Source of the DNA: Litoreibacter ponti
GTDB lineage: Bacteria > Pseudomonadota > Alphaproteobacteria > Rhodobacterales > Rhodobacteraceae
DNA length: 64,000 nt
Assembly: GCF_003054285.1 (NCBI RefSeq)
Contig: NZ_QBKS01000002.1
Coordinates: 868,001 to 932,000, forward strand
Direction: 5' to 3'
A model generated the notes under the pieces. It did not search any database. It was given only the letters and a program-made list of their open reading frames with translations, and was not told the DNA's origin. Each line of letters begins with the position of its first letter. The stretch's first letter is position 1. Shown in pieces: positions 34,206 to 42,293 of the stretch. Position numbers and translations under genes: made by a program.

Positions 34206-34213
34206 ACCCTATC

Positions 34214-35116
34214 CTATCCCGCAGTCACTCCGATCTCTGCCAGAGTCAGATCGGCCCCGCCGAGCACCCGGGCAACGACCTTGTCATAAAGCAGGATTTC
34301 CGCGCCGGAGCCATCCTCGATATCGCGGATTGTGACATCCGACGCATCGTCGAGGCCGTCCAGATCGAGACTGTCTAAATTGGCGACGAAATCCTCGATA
34401 ATGATCGGCTGCGGCTCCGCATCCCCGATGGCAGGCGGCAGATACAGCGTGATTGTGTCCGCACCGCGCCCGCCCTGCACAGTATCGCCCTCATCCGCAT
34501 GGATCGTGTCATTGCCGAAACCGCCACGGATCAGATCCGGCGTCGGCACGGCTTCACTGTCATCATCCAAGCCGATCAACAGGTCCGCCCCCTGGTTTCC
34601 GATGATCCGGTTCGCACCGAACCGATCCGACAGCGTGTCGTTCCCGGCACCGCCGCGCACGGTGTCATCGCCAAGCTCCAGCAAGCCCAATGCCCGAAGG
34701 TGCTCCGGCTCGTAATCCTCGAGAAACGGATTGAGGCCATAGGTATCATCACCGTGGCCCAAATCGACGCGGTCATTGCCCGCGCCACCGGCCACCAGAT
34801 CGTCGCCGTCACCAGCAGCGATGATATCGGCCTCGCCGCCCCCGACAACCACATCATCCCCTGCACCGGTATCGATGCGCAACGCGCCGTCGATCCGGGT
34901 GGGATCCGGCAAACTGTCGTCAAATTCAGCCAAGACGTCTTCCAGCGTATCAGCATGCTCGTCGGAGACGACAAGGTCGCTCTGGTCGGTAAAGGGCTCC
35001 AAGTCCGCATCCGGCCCCGTCGACGGATCATCGCCAGAATTGCCGCCCGCAAGGGACGGCAGGGCCGTCAGCCCGAAGGACAGCGAACCCACGATGAGGG
35101 CCAGAATTCCCAGCAT
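34214..35116 (-). CDS. RTX-repeat calcium-binding protein with N-terminal hydrophobic segment
   Basis: This 300-aa acidic protein begins MLGILALIVGSLSFGLTALP, a hydrophobic segment that is either a signal peptide or a membrane anchor. The middle (about 95-235) holds degenerate glycine-aspartate nonapeptides such as GGAGNDRVD, GHGDDT, GGAGNDTLS and GGRGADTIT, which bind calcium and form a parallel beta roll. The last part (EDFVANLDSLDLDGLDD) resembles the C-terminal region of hemolysin-type proteins. I chose ATG 35116, with GGGAG upstream. Classical RTX proteins leave by type I secretion without an N-terminal signal, so this arrangement is different. No secretion genes are adjacent. Function unknown. 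Confidence 0.82.
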   Translation of the reverse strand: MLGILALIVGSLSFGLTALPSLAGGNSGDDPSTGPDADLEPFTDQSDLVVSDEHADTLEDVLAEFDDSLPDPTRIDGALRIDTGAGDDVVVGGGEADIIAAGDGDDLVAGGAGNDRVDLGHGDDTYGLNPFLEDYEPEHLRALGLLELGDDTVRGGAGNDTLSDRFGANRIIGNQGADLLIGLDDDSEAVPTPDLIRGGFGNDTIHADEGDTVQGGRGADTITLYLPPAIGDAEPQPIIIEDFVANLDSLDLDGLDDASDVTIRDIEDGSGAEILLYDKVVARVLGGADLTLAEIGVTAG

Positions 35117-35205
35117 GTGATTGGCTCCCGATGTGCGCAGCGTTCGAGCGAGCACACCAGATCCGAAGGGCAATCCTGTGGCGAAGTTAAGGGTTTGTTA
35201 AGAAT

Positions 35206-36078
35206 TCAATCCGCGATGATATCGGGCCAGCAGGCGGAGCTGGCCGGGTCGAACACCCCGATATGGCCGATCTTGCGCAAACCATAGGCCGCAGGGCGCA
35301 GCGTGGCTTGGGTTTTGCGCGCCTCGTGGTGGCGTTGCATGACCTTCCAGACCGCTTTCGGGGGGACCATCACGTCATCCTCGACCGCGACCATGCGCAA
35401 CTCGCCGGAGAAGCCGCGCAGGTCCTCGGGCGGCAGCGCGCCCCACAACGCTGTCGAGGCGAAATCCCGCCGCGTGCACAGCGCGCGCCATTGCCAATAG
35501 ACCTGCGTGGGCAGATCCTGGCCGAAGCCCAGCCGCTTGCCCGGCAGATACCCCGCAACAGACGTGCTAAGCGGCCCGCCGCCATACCAGAAAAAGCGCG
35601 CGAGCGCCTGATAGGGCCAAGGATGCTCGGACACATGCACGAAGCCGCTGGCAACGCCGATCGCACGCTCGATCTGATCCAGGTCCTTTTGATAGGACAA
35701 AAGCAATCCGCCCAGCGAGTGACCAATGACCCAGACCGGTGAGTCGGGTAGATGCGCACGGGCAGCGTCCCGGGCGGCCTGCGCATCGTGGATGCCCCAA
35801 TCGAGCATGGTCGCATTGGATTGCCGCATCGGGCCGCGGGCAGACGATCCGAAATCCCGGTAGTCATAGGTCAGGCAGGCGATGCCTTGGCTGACCAGCC
35901 ATTCCGCGAAGGGGCGATAGAAACGCTGGCGCACTGCCGTTGCCGCATTGATGATCGCGACCGCGCGCGGCGCGCGAACGGGGCGAAACAGCCGGCCCTG
36001 CAGTTTCTGGCCGCCGGACAAGATCGCAAGGTCGGTCTGGATCACGTCGGAGGCGCTGGCGATCTGGATATAGGACAT
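35206..36078 (-). CDS. Alpha/beta hydrolase
   Basis: This 290-aa hydrolase has the nucleophile elbow GHSLGG (Ser 121), an Asp in VEDDVMVPP and a His in KIGHIGVF near the C-terminus, forming the catalytic triad. An early YDYRDFGSSARGP is typical of serine aminopeptidase S33/lysophospholipase-like members. The substrate is unknown. It is divergent from a TetR gene, with two TetR-type operators between them. It is therefore the likely target of that regulator, perhaps in response to a lipophilic or ester compound. Confidence 0.85.
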   Translation of the reverse strand: MSYIQIASASDVIQTDLAILSGGQKLQGRLFRPVRAPRAVAIINAATAVRQRFYRPFAEWLVSQGIACLTYDYRDFGSSARGPMRQSNATMLDWGIHDAQAARDAARAHLPDSPVWVIGHSLGGLLLSYQKDLDQIERAIGVASGFVHVSEHPWPYQALARFFWYGGGPLSTSVAGYLPGKRLGFGQDLPTQVYWQWRALCTRRDFASTALWGALPPEDLRGFSGELRMVAVEDDVMVPPKAVWKVMQRHHEARKTQATLRPAAYGLRKIGHIGVFDPASSACWPDIIAD

Positions 36079-36105
36079 GGGCTCTCCGATCAGGGGCGGG
36101 CTGGA

Positions 36106-36123
36106 CTAGACTGATTGGTCTAA
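36106..36123. promoter_or_regulatory. Candidate TetR operator 1
   Basis: CTAGAC-TGATTG-GTCTAa is a near-perfect dyad with 5-base outer arms TAGAC/GTCTA. It shares its half-sites with operator 2, whose centre is 26 bases away. It lies nearer the hydrolase start, which is on the minus strand at 36078. Confidence 0.7.
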
Positions 36124-36131
36124 TAGCAACT

Positions 36132-36149
36132 CTAGACCATTCGGTCTAG
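36132..36149. promoter_or_regulatory. Candidate TetR operator 2
   Basis: CTAGACC-ATTC-GGTCTAG is a perfect dyad with 7-base arms, 21 bases upstream of the TetR ATG. Binding here would block both the regulator and the divergent hydrolase gene, as in many autoregulated TetR systems. Confidence 0.8.
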
Positions 36150-36170
36150 GCATGAAATAACCGAACAATC

Positions 36171-36755
36171 ATGTCCCAGACCCTGCCAACCCGCGAACGC
36201 CTTGTAATTCAGGCCGCTCTGCTCTTTCAGCAAAAGGGCTATCACGGTGTCGGCATGGCAGAAATTCTGGAGGCGGCGGACGCCCCGAAAGGCTCGCTCT
36301 ACCACCACTTCCCGAAAGGCAAATCCGATCTCGCCCTCGCGGCCGCGCATTTCGCCTCCGATCAGATGCTGGTGATCCTTGATGCCGCCTTTGCGGAAGG
36401 CGATCTTGCCCATGGTGTCACGACCTTTTGCTACAAGATCGCCAAGCTCTTCGACATCAACGGCAAATGGATCGGCTGCCCGGTCAGCGCGACTTTGTTC
36501 GAGAGCCCGACGAACGAGGAATTCAAGGACACCGTGCGCGTAATCTTTTCCAAGTGGCTCGACGCGACCTGCGCTCACGCGACCGCCAAACGCGCGACGC
36601 AGGCACAGGCCAAGGTTCTGTCAGAGACCCTGTGGATGCTGCTGCAAGGCGCCTGGACCCTGTCGCGGGTGCAGGGCTCGTCCGATCCGATCAAGCGGGT
36701 CCCGGCGCTGGTTCTGCGCGCTTCCGAGGTGGACCTTACCAGGCCAGAAGCCTAA
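36171..36755 (+). CDS. TetR-family transcriptional regulator
   Basis: This 194-aa repressor has the TetR helix-turn-helix at about residues 8-55 (TRERLVIQAALLFQQKGYHG, then ILEAADAPKGSLYHHFPKGK). The C-terminal region (GCPVSATLFES) resembles the YcdC/LmrA-QacR-type members that use the TetR_C_16 or similar ligand domain. No ribosome-binding site is visible, and the ATG is only about 20 bases from operator 2, so the transcript may be short-leadered. It probably controls itself and the divergent hydrolase. The next gene, dnaX, starts 30 bases downstream. Confidence 0.9.
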   Translation: MSQTLPTRERLVIQAALLFQQKGYHGVGMAEILEAADAPKGSLYHHFPKGKSDLALAAAHFASDQMLVILDAAFAEGDLAHGVTTFCYKIAKLFDINGKWIGCPVSATLFESPTNEEFKDTVRVIFSKWLDATCAHATAKRATQAQAKVLSETLWMLLQGAWTLSRVQGSSDPIKRVPALVLRASEVDLTRPEA

Positions 36756-36785
36756 CCTCGCAAAAGCGACTCGAGGGGGACTTTC

Positions 36786-38528
36786 ATGAGCGACAGCGAC
36801 GGCGGCTATCAGGTTCTGGCGCGCAAATACCGCCCGGCGACTTTCGCTGATCTGATCGGGCAGGACGCCATGGTCCGCACGCTCAAAAACGCGTTCGAGG
36901 CGGGCCGCATCGCGCAGGCTTTCATCATGACCGGCATCCGCGGCACGGGCAAAACCACCACCGCGCGGATCATCGCCAAAGGCATGAATTGTGTGGGTCC
37001 CGACGGGCAAGGCGGACCGACCACGGAGCCATGCGACGTCTGCGACAATTGCGTGGCCATCGCCGAAGGCCGCCACGTGGATGTGATGGAGATGGACGCG
37101 GCCTCGCGCACGGGCGTGGGCGACATCCGCGAGATCATCGACAGCGTGCACTACCGCGCGGCCTCGGCCCGCTACAAAATCTACATCATCGACGAGGTGC
37201 ACATGCTGTCCACCTCCGCCTTCAACGCCCTGCTGAAGACGCTCGAGGAGCCGCCCGAGCACGTCAAATTCATCTTCGCCACGACCGAGATCCGCAAGGT
37301 GCCGGTCACGGTGCTGTCCCGCTGCCAGCGTTTTGATCTGCGTCGCATCGAGCCTGAAGTGATGATCGCGCATCTGGCCTCGGTCGCTGCGAAAGAGAAT
37401 GCCCAGATCGCGGAAGACGCGCTGGCCCTGATCACCCGGGCGGCTGAAGGCTCGGTCCGAGATGCAATGTCGCTGATGGATCAGGCGATTTCCCACGGCG
37501 CGGGCGAGACCACGGCATTGCAGGTGCGCGCCATGCTGGGCCTGGCCGACCGGGGACGCGTGCTGGACCTGTTCGATCTGATCATGAAGGGCGACGCCGC
37601 GGGCGCTTTGCAGGAACTGTCCGCGCAATACGCGGATGGGGCCGATCCAATGGCCGTTCTGCGGGATTTGGCCGAGATCACCCACTGGGTCTCCGTCATC
37701 AAGATCACGCCCGAGGCTGCAGATGACCCCACCGTCGGCCCGGACGAGCGCACCCGTGGGGCGCAAATGGCCGAGGGCCTGCCGATGCGCGCCATGTCGC
37801 GGATGTGGCAACTGCTACTTAAGGCGCTCGAAGAGGTCGCCGCCGCCCCCAACGCGATGATGGCGGCAGAGATGGCAATCATCCGACTGACCCACATGGC
37901 CGACCTGCCATCACCGGACGAGCTGGTGCGCAAGTTGCAAGACGCGCCGCCCCCGGCTCCACCAACGCCGTCGGGCGGTGGAGCCTCTGACGGGGGTGGG
38001 ATGGCAACCGCGCGGGCGATGACGACGACCCAGACGGTCTCCGCCGGGGGCGGGACATCCGCCGCGCTCGATGTCTCGCCCGAGACCGCGCTGGCGCGCT
38101 ACCCGACATTTCAGCACGTCACCGGGCTGATCCGCGCCAATCGCGATGTGAAACTGCTGGTCGAGGTCGAGGGCTACGTGCAGCTCGCCCATTACTCCCC
38201 AGGTCGCATCGAGTTCGTTCCGACACAGGACGCCCCCCGCGATTTGGCCCAGCGCCTTGGCGCGCGGTTGCAGCAATGGACCGGGCAACGCTGGGCCGTG
38301 ACGGTGGTCAACGAGGGCGGCGCGCCGACGATCGCGGCCGAGCGGGACGCAGAGATCAACGCGCTCAAGGCAGAGGCCGCGGCGCATCCGCTGATGCAGG
38401 CCGTCATCTCCGCCTTCCCGGGCGCGAAGATCCTCGAGGTTAAAACGGCGCAGGACCTTGTGCAGGAGGCCGCGGTCGAGGCCTTGCCCGAGGTCGAAGA
38501 CGAGTGGGACCCGTTCGAGGATGGCTGA
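36786..38528 (+). CDS. dnaX: DNA polymerase III subunits gamma/tau
   Basis: This 580-aa clamp-loader subunit has an AAA+ domain with start YQVLARKYRPATFADLIGQD, Walker A GIRGTGKTT at about 50-58, a zinc module with cysteines (CVGPDG, then PCDVCDNC) and DEVHMLS as Walker B. Domain III follows to about residue 370. A glycine-proline linker and a tau-like C-terminal region with LVQEAAVEALPEVEDEWDP complete it. I saw no A-rich slippery heptamer for a programmed frameshift. It heads the dnaX-membrane protein-ybaB-recR block. Confidence 0.96.
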   Translation: MSDSDGGYQVLARKYRPATFADLIGQDAMVRTLKNAFEAGRIAQAFIMTGIRGTGKTTTARIIAKGMNCVGPDGQGGPTTEPCDVCDNCVAIAEGRHVDVMEMDAASRTGVGDIREIIDSVHYRAASARYKIYIIDEVHMLSTSAFNALLKTLEEPPEHVKFIFATTEIRKVPVTVLSRCQRFDLRRIEPEVMIAHLASVAAKENAQIAEDALALITRAAEGSVRDAMSLMDQAISHGAGETTALQVRAMLGLADRGRVLDLFDLIMKGDAAGALQELSAQYADGADPMAVLRDLAEITHWVSVIKITPEAADDPTVGPDERTRGAQMAEGLPMRAMSRMWQLLLKALEEVAAAPNAMMAAEMAIIRLTHMADLPSPDELVRKLQDAPPPAPPTPSGGGASDGGGMATARAMTTTQTVSAGGGTSAALDVSPETALARYPTFQHVTGLIRANRDVKLLVEVEGYVQLAHYSPGRIEFVPTQDAPRDLAQRLGARLQQWTGQRWAVTVVNEGGAPTIAAERDAEINALKAEAAAHPLMQAVISAFPGAKILEVKTAQDLVQEAAVEALPEVEDEWDPFEDG

Positions 38529-38964
38529 GCCACAAAGCGCAGTGACCATGCGCGGTTTCGCAAGGATCTTGGCGGGTCGGCGCATGGTCGCACTGCCTCC
38601 TACCGTGATGGCCTCCATCTCGCCCGCCTGGGCTGAAGTCTGCGACAAGGCCCGCCCGTCCTGGGACGGAGCGCCGGTCTCAGCGCTGCAAGAAGCCGTC
38701 TTCCTGTTCTCCACCGTGCCGGCACTAATCCTGGTTATGGCATCGGCGCTCGTGTTGCGCTTTCGCAGCCAGTGGGGCGGGCTCGTGGTCGTGCTTTTGT
38801 GGACCGGGCTGGTCACGATGCTGACCATGGTCGACCCGTCCGGTCTGGATGAATTGGCCGTGACAGAGGGCTGCGTCGGCTCCCCGGCCTTGTTCATCAG
38901 CGTTGTCGCTGCAATATGTGTGGCAATCGTACTCTACACCCTGCCGCGCGAGACGCGGCTCTGA
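38521..38964 (+). CDS. Small membrane protein of unknown function
   Basis: This 147-aa protein has a basic N-terminal part (RGFARILAGRRMVALP) and three hydrophobic stretches, including VFLFSTVPALILVMASALVL and ALFISVVAAICVAIVLYTLP. I chose ATG 38521, which overlaps the last eight bases of dnaX; an internal ATG at 38548 is possible. I do not recognise a family. Its place between dnaX and ybaB is unusual for this otherwise standard gene block. Confidence 0.6.
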   Translation: MAEPQSAVTMRGFARILAGRRMVALPPTVMASISPAWAEVCDKARPSWDGAPVSALQEAVFLFSTVPALILVMASALVLRFRSQWGGLVVVLLWTGLVTMLTMVDPSGLDELAVTEGCVGSPALFISVVAAICVAIVLYTLPRETRL

Positions 38965-38981
38965 CCTCACGGGAGACAGCA

Positions 38982-39326
38982 ATGCTTAAAGGACTGGGCG
39001 GGCTCGGCGATATGGCCGGGATGATGAAAAAAGCCAAGGAAATGCAGGACAAGATGGCCCAGATGCAGGAGGACCTGCAAAACATCGAGGTCGAGGGCGA
39101 AAGCGGTGCCGGTCTGGTGCGCGCGAAGGCCACTGCCAAGGGGGTGCTCACGGGCCTCGAAATCGACCCGTCGATCTTCAACCCCGAGGAGAAAGAAGTG
39201 GTCGAAGACCTGATCCTCGCCGCGATCAAGGACGCCCAAAGCAAAGCCGCCGACAAGGCCGCCGCCGAGATGGGAAAACTGACCGAAGAGATGGGCATCC
39301 CGGCGGGCATGAAGCTGCCGTTCTAG
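38982..39326 (+). CDS. ybaB: YbaB/EbfC family nucleoid-associated protein
   Basis: This 114-aa DNA-binding protein starts MLKGLGGLGDMAGMMKKAKE and continues with the coiled helix QDKMAQMQEDLQNIEVEGES, the YbaB pattern. Glu- and Lys-rich C-terminal helices follow. It forms dimers that bind DNA and is almost always encoded between dnaX and recR, as here. GGGAGA precedes the ATG at 38982; the longer open frame is not needed. Confidence 0.95.
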   Translation: MLKGLGGLGDMAGMMKKAKEMQDKMAQMQEDLQNIEVEGESGAGLVRAKATAKGVLTGLEIDPSIFNPEEKEVVEDLILAAIKDAQSKAADKAAAEMGKLTEEMGIPAGMKLPF

Positions 39327-39397
39327 GATGCTCCGCGGCGCGCGTTTCCGCCTCGTTCGGGTGGTGACCGCGGGCGAAATCCCTTAAGTCTGGCAGC

Positions 39398-39994
39398 ATG
39401 AGCAACTCCGACCTCGATAACCTCATCGAAATCATGGCCAAGCTGCCCGGGCTCGGGCCCCGCTCGGCCCGTCGTGCGGTGCTGCATATGATCAAGAAGC
39501 GCGCCCTGTTGATGGTGCCGCTTGCCGATACACTGCAGCAGGTCGCTACGACCGCGCGCGAGTGCCTGAACTGCAGCAACATCTGCAGCGGGACGGATTT
39601 GTGCGACATCTGCAGCTCCGAGAAGCGCCTGAATGGCGAGATTTGCGTGGTCGAGGATGTCGCCGATCTCTGGGCGATGGAGCGCGCGGGCGTCTTCAAG
39701 GGGCGCTACCATGTCCTGGGCGGCACATTGTCCGCGCTTGATGCCATCGGCCCCGAAGAGCTGCGCATCCCCAAGCTGATGGACCGGGTCGCCAGCGAGA
39801 ACGTGCGCGAGGTCATCCTCGCCCTGAACGCCACGATCGATGGTCAGACGACGGCGCATTACATCGCAGGCGAGCTGGAAACCCGAGGCGTCGCCGCAAC
39901 CTCACTTGCACAGGGCGTGCCGATCGGGGGCGAGTTGGATTATCTCGACGATGGCACGATCACCGCGGCCCTGAAGGCGCGCAAAGCCGTCTGA
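39398..39994 (+). CDS. recR: Recombination protein RecR
   Basis: This 198-aa protein acts with RecF and RecO in loading RecA at gaps. It has the helix-hairpin-helix KLPGLGPRSARRA near residues 15-27, a zinc finger with C56, C59, C69 and C72 (CLNCSNICSGTDLCDIC) and a Toprim domain with VVEDVADLWAMERAG. The length is normal (about 198-200). Confidence 0.97.
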   Translation: MSNSDLDNLIEIMAKLPGLGPRSARRAVLHMIKKRALLMVPLADTLQQVATTARECLNCSNICSGTDLCDICSSEKRLNGEICVVEDVADLWAMERAGVFKGRYHVLGGTLSALDAIGPEELRIPKLMDRVASENVREVILALNATIDGQTTAHYIAGELETRGVAATSLAQGVPIGGELDYLDDGTITAALKARKAV

Positions 39995-40098
39995 GCAACA
40001 TTCGCTTCGCTACATGGAAGTTTGATTTGGGCCTCTGGGTGCTTTTGGGTTAGTGTCCATGAGATTTCGAAGCAGGCACCATTATTTTGAGGGTGGAG

Positions 40099-41142
40099 AT
40101 GGCCAAGGTCGGCGACACGGAGAGCCTGACGTGGCGGGTCACACCGGACCTGCTGGCCGTCGTTGACGAAGGGGGCATCTTTCTGGATGTGAACCCGGCT
40201 TGGATGCAGACACTTGGGCGAAGGCCTGACGAGCTAAAGAGCCGTCCCTTTCTGGAGTTTCTCCACCCCGACGACGTTGCGGCGACCGAGGATGCCTATC
40301 TGAAGCTGCAACACGGCGTCCCGATCCTGAAATTCGAAAATCGCTATAGGCATAAGGATGGAAGCTACCGCTGGCTGGATTGGAATGCGGTGCCCGAGGG
40401 CGATCTGATCCTGTGTTCCGCGCGCGATATCACCGAGGCCAAAAAAACCGCACTAGATCTGGCCTATAGCTCTCAGGAAGCGCAATTCCGTGACCAGTTT
40501 ATTGCCGTGCTGGGCCACGATATGCGCAATCCGATGGCCGCGATTGCGACCTCGCTGCGGATTGCGCTGGAGGAAGAGCAAACTGAGCGCGCAAGGAAAT
40601 TCCTTGAGATGGCCCGCGAATCGGCCGCGCGCATGTCGGAGCTTATCGACAACGTCACCGACTTCGCCCGCGCCCGTCTGGGCGGCAATATCGGCGTAGA
40701 GCCCCAGGATGGCATCGCCCTTGAGCCGGTGGTCAAGAGCGTCGTTCAGGAGCACAGATTGACCGCGCCCGACGCGCTGATCGCAGAACTTTATGACTGC
40801 CCGACCCCCGTGCGGTGCGATCCCGACCGCGTCAGGCAAATTGTCTCGAACCTCGTGGCGAATGCCGTCCATCACGGCGAAAGCGGCCACCCGATCGGAG
40901 TGCGCGCGTCCGAAGAGAACGGCCGTTTTGTGTTGAGCGTCGTCAATTCCGGACCGCCGATCCCCAAGCGCACCCAAGAGGTGCTGTTCCAGCCCTTCGT
41001 GCGCGCCGAATTCCGATCGTCGCAGAATGGTCTGGGCCTGGGGCTTTACATCGCCAAGCAGATTGCCGAAGCCCATGACGGCACGCTGACCTTCACCTCC
41101 AGCGAGGAAGAAACCGAGTTCCGGTTCGAAATGCCGCTTTAG
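40099..41142 (+). CDS. PAS-domain sensor histidine kinase
   Basis: This 347-aa kinase has no membrane segment. Residues about 10-115 form a PAS domain (VDEGGIFLDVNPAWMQTLG, then ENRYRHKDGSYRWLDWNAV). The phosphoacceptor is His 140 in VLGHDMRNPMAAI, and the HATPase domain has the N box NLVANAVHH and G boxes near LGLGLYIAKQIAEAH. No response regulator is adjacent, so it is an orphan cytoplasmic kinase. The PAS domain could bind a small ligand or flavin, but no flavin-type cysteine motif was seen. ATG 40099 is favoured because GAGGG stands upstream. Confidence 0.88.
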   Translation: MAKVGDTESLTWRVTPDLLAVVDEGGIFLDVNPAWMQTLGRRPDELKSRPFLEFLHPDDVAATEDAYLKLQHGVPILKFENRYRHKDGSYRWLDWNAVPEGDLILCSARDITEAKKTALDLAYSSQEAQFRDQFIAVLGHDMRNPMAAIATSLRIALEEEQTERARKFLEMARESAARMSELIDNVTDFARARLGGNIGVEPQDGIALEPVVKSVVQEHRLTAPDALIAELYDCPTPVRCDPDRVRQIVSNLVANAVHHGESGHPIGVRASEENGRFVLSVVNSGPPIPKRTQEVLFQPFVRAEFRSSQNGLGLGLYIAKQIAEAHDGTLTFTSSEEETEFRFEMPL

Positions 41143-41843
41143 CCCCGAAGCCCCGTGACCAGCGCCGCCAGTCCCGACAGATCAGGGATCGCGCGAAAGC
41201 GGGGGTGATCCACCGGGGCCTCCGCCTTCTCGATCTCCCACTCGTAGCGCGCGGGCACGTGCACACCCCAGCCGCCGGCCTCAATCGCGGGCACCACGTC
41301 GGATTTCATCGAATTGCCCACCATCAGCGCACGCTCCGGCCCGTCGCCGTGGCGCATGAACGCCCGGATGTAGGTCTGGGGGGTTTTCTCTGCGACGATC
41401 TCGACAGCATCGAACATCTCACCCAGCCCCGATTGCGCCAGCTTGCGCTCCTGATCCAGCAAATCGCCCTTGGTGATCAGGACCAGTCGGTGATCTTCGC
41501 CCATCGCTTCGACCGCGGCGCGGGCGTGGGGCAGCAGATGGATCGGGTGGCTCAGCATCTCTTGTCCGGCCTCGATGATCTGCTGAATCACCGATGCGGG
41601 CACGCGGGCGTCGGTCACCTCGATTGCGGTCTCGATCATCGACAGCATGAAGCCTTTGATCCCGAAGCCGTATTGCCCCAGATTGCGCCTCTCCGACTGC
41701 AGCAGACGCTGGGCCAAGTGGTCGGGCTCGGCATAGTCGCGCAGCAGGTCGAAGAACAGGTCCTGGGTCAGACGGAAGAACTCTTCGTTCTGCCACAACG
41801 TGTCATCTGCATCGAAGCCAATCGTAGAAATACCGCGCGTCAC
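41139..41843 (-). CDS. HAD-family hydrolase
   Basis: This 234-aa phosphatase-like protein has motif I DADDTLW (nucleophile Asp 11), motif II VLITKGD (Thr in LVLITKGDL), and motif III/IV in VGNSMKSDVVPAIEAGGWGV. The cap is helical, as in subfamily I. The substrate is unknown. The start is a GTG with AAGGGG upstream. It is convergent with the kinase gene (4-base overlap of the stops) and divergent from clpS. Confidence 0.88.
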   Translation of the reverse strand: MTRGISTIGFDADDTLWQNEEFFRLTQDLFFDLLRDYAEPDHLAQRLLQSERRNLGQYGFGIKGFMLSMIETAIEVTDARVPASVIQQIIEAGQEMLSHPIHLLPHARAAVEAMGEDHRLVLITKGDLLDQERKLAQSGLGEMFDAVEIVAEKTPQTYIRAFMRHGDGPERALMVGNSMKSDVVPAIEAGGWGVHVPARYEWEIEKAEAPVDHPRFRAIPDLSGLAALVTGLRG

Positions 41844-41929
41844 CCGAGCTGCCCCTTTTCTGGACTCACACGGCGCTTATATAGTAGGCCCTGCCACCTG
41901 ACAGCTTTAAGCCTGAGGGATTCCCGCTC

Positions 41930-42271
41930 GTGAGCCAGTTTGAGATCAAGATGACTGACAAGGATGATGACGCCGAGGGCGACATCTCCGTTGTCACCAA
42001 GACCAAGCCGAAGACGGCTAAGCCGCCGCTCTACAAGGTCTTGCTGCTCAACGACGACTACACCCCGATGGAGTTCGTGGTGCTGGTGCTTGAGCGCTTC
42101 TTTGGCCTCAACCACGCGCAGTCGGTCGAGATCATGCTGACGGTGCACAAGAAGGGGCTCGCCGTGGTCGGCGTGTTCGCCTTTGAGATCGCAGAAACCA
42201 AGGTCGCGCAGGTGATGGATTTCGCCCGTCGCAACCAGCACCCGCTGCAATGCACGATGGAGAAAGAGTAG
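41930..42271 (+). CDS. clpS: ATP-dependent Clp protease adaptor ClpS
   Basis: This 113-aa adaptor delivers N-degron substrates to ClpAP. The core LLLNDDYTPMEFVVLVLERF contains the N-D-D pocket residues, and a disordered charged N-terminus (about 1-30) precedes it, as needed for ClpA engagement. GTG 41930 has GAGGGA upstream and is my choice; ATG 41951 would shorten it by seven residues. Confidence 0.94.
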   Translation: MSQFEIKMTDKDDDAEGDISVVTKTKPKTAKPPLYKVLLLNDDYTPMEFVVLVLERFFGLNHAQSVEIMLTVHKKGLAVVGVFAFEIAETKVAQVMDFARRNQHPLQCTMEKE

Positions 42272-42293
42272 GCCGCAAGGCCCGCCCTTCGTC

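Noticed and set aside
34076..34378. Open frames across the 4.5S RNA region
   Set aside because: They cover a conserved structural RNA with its own promoter and run antisense to the RTX gene; no protein family resemblance.
36786..38528. Programmed frameshift in dnaX giving a short gamma form
   Set aside because: No A-rich slippery heptamer followed by a stem was seen at the expected place after the AAA+ domains.
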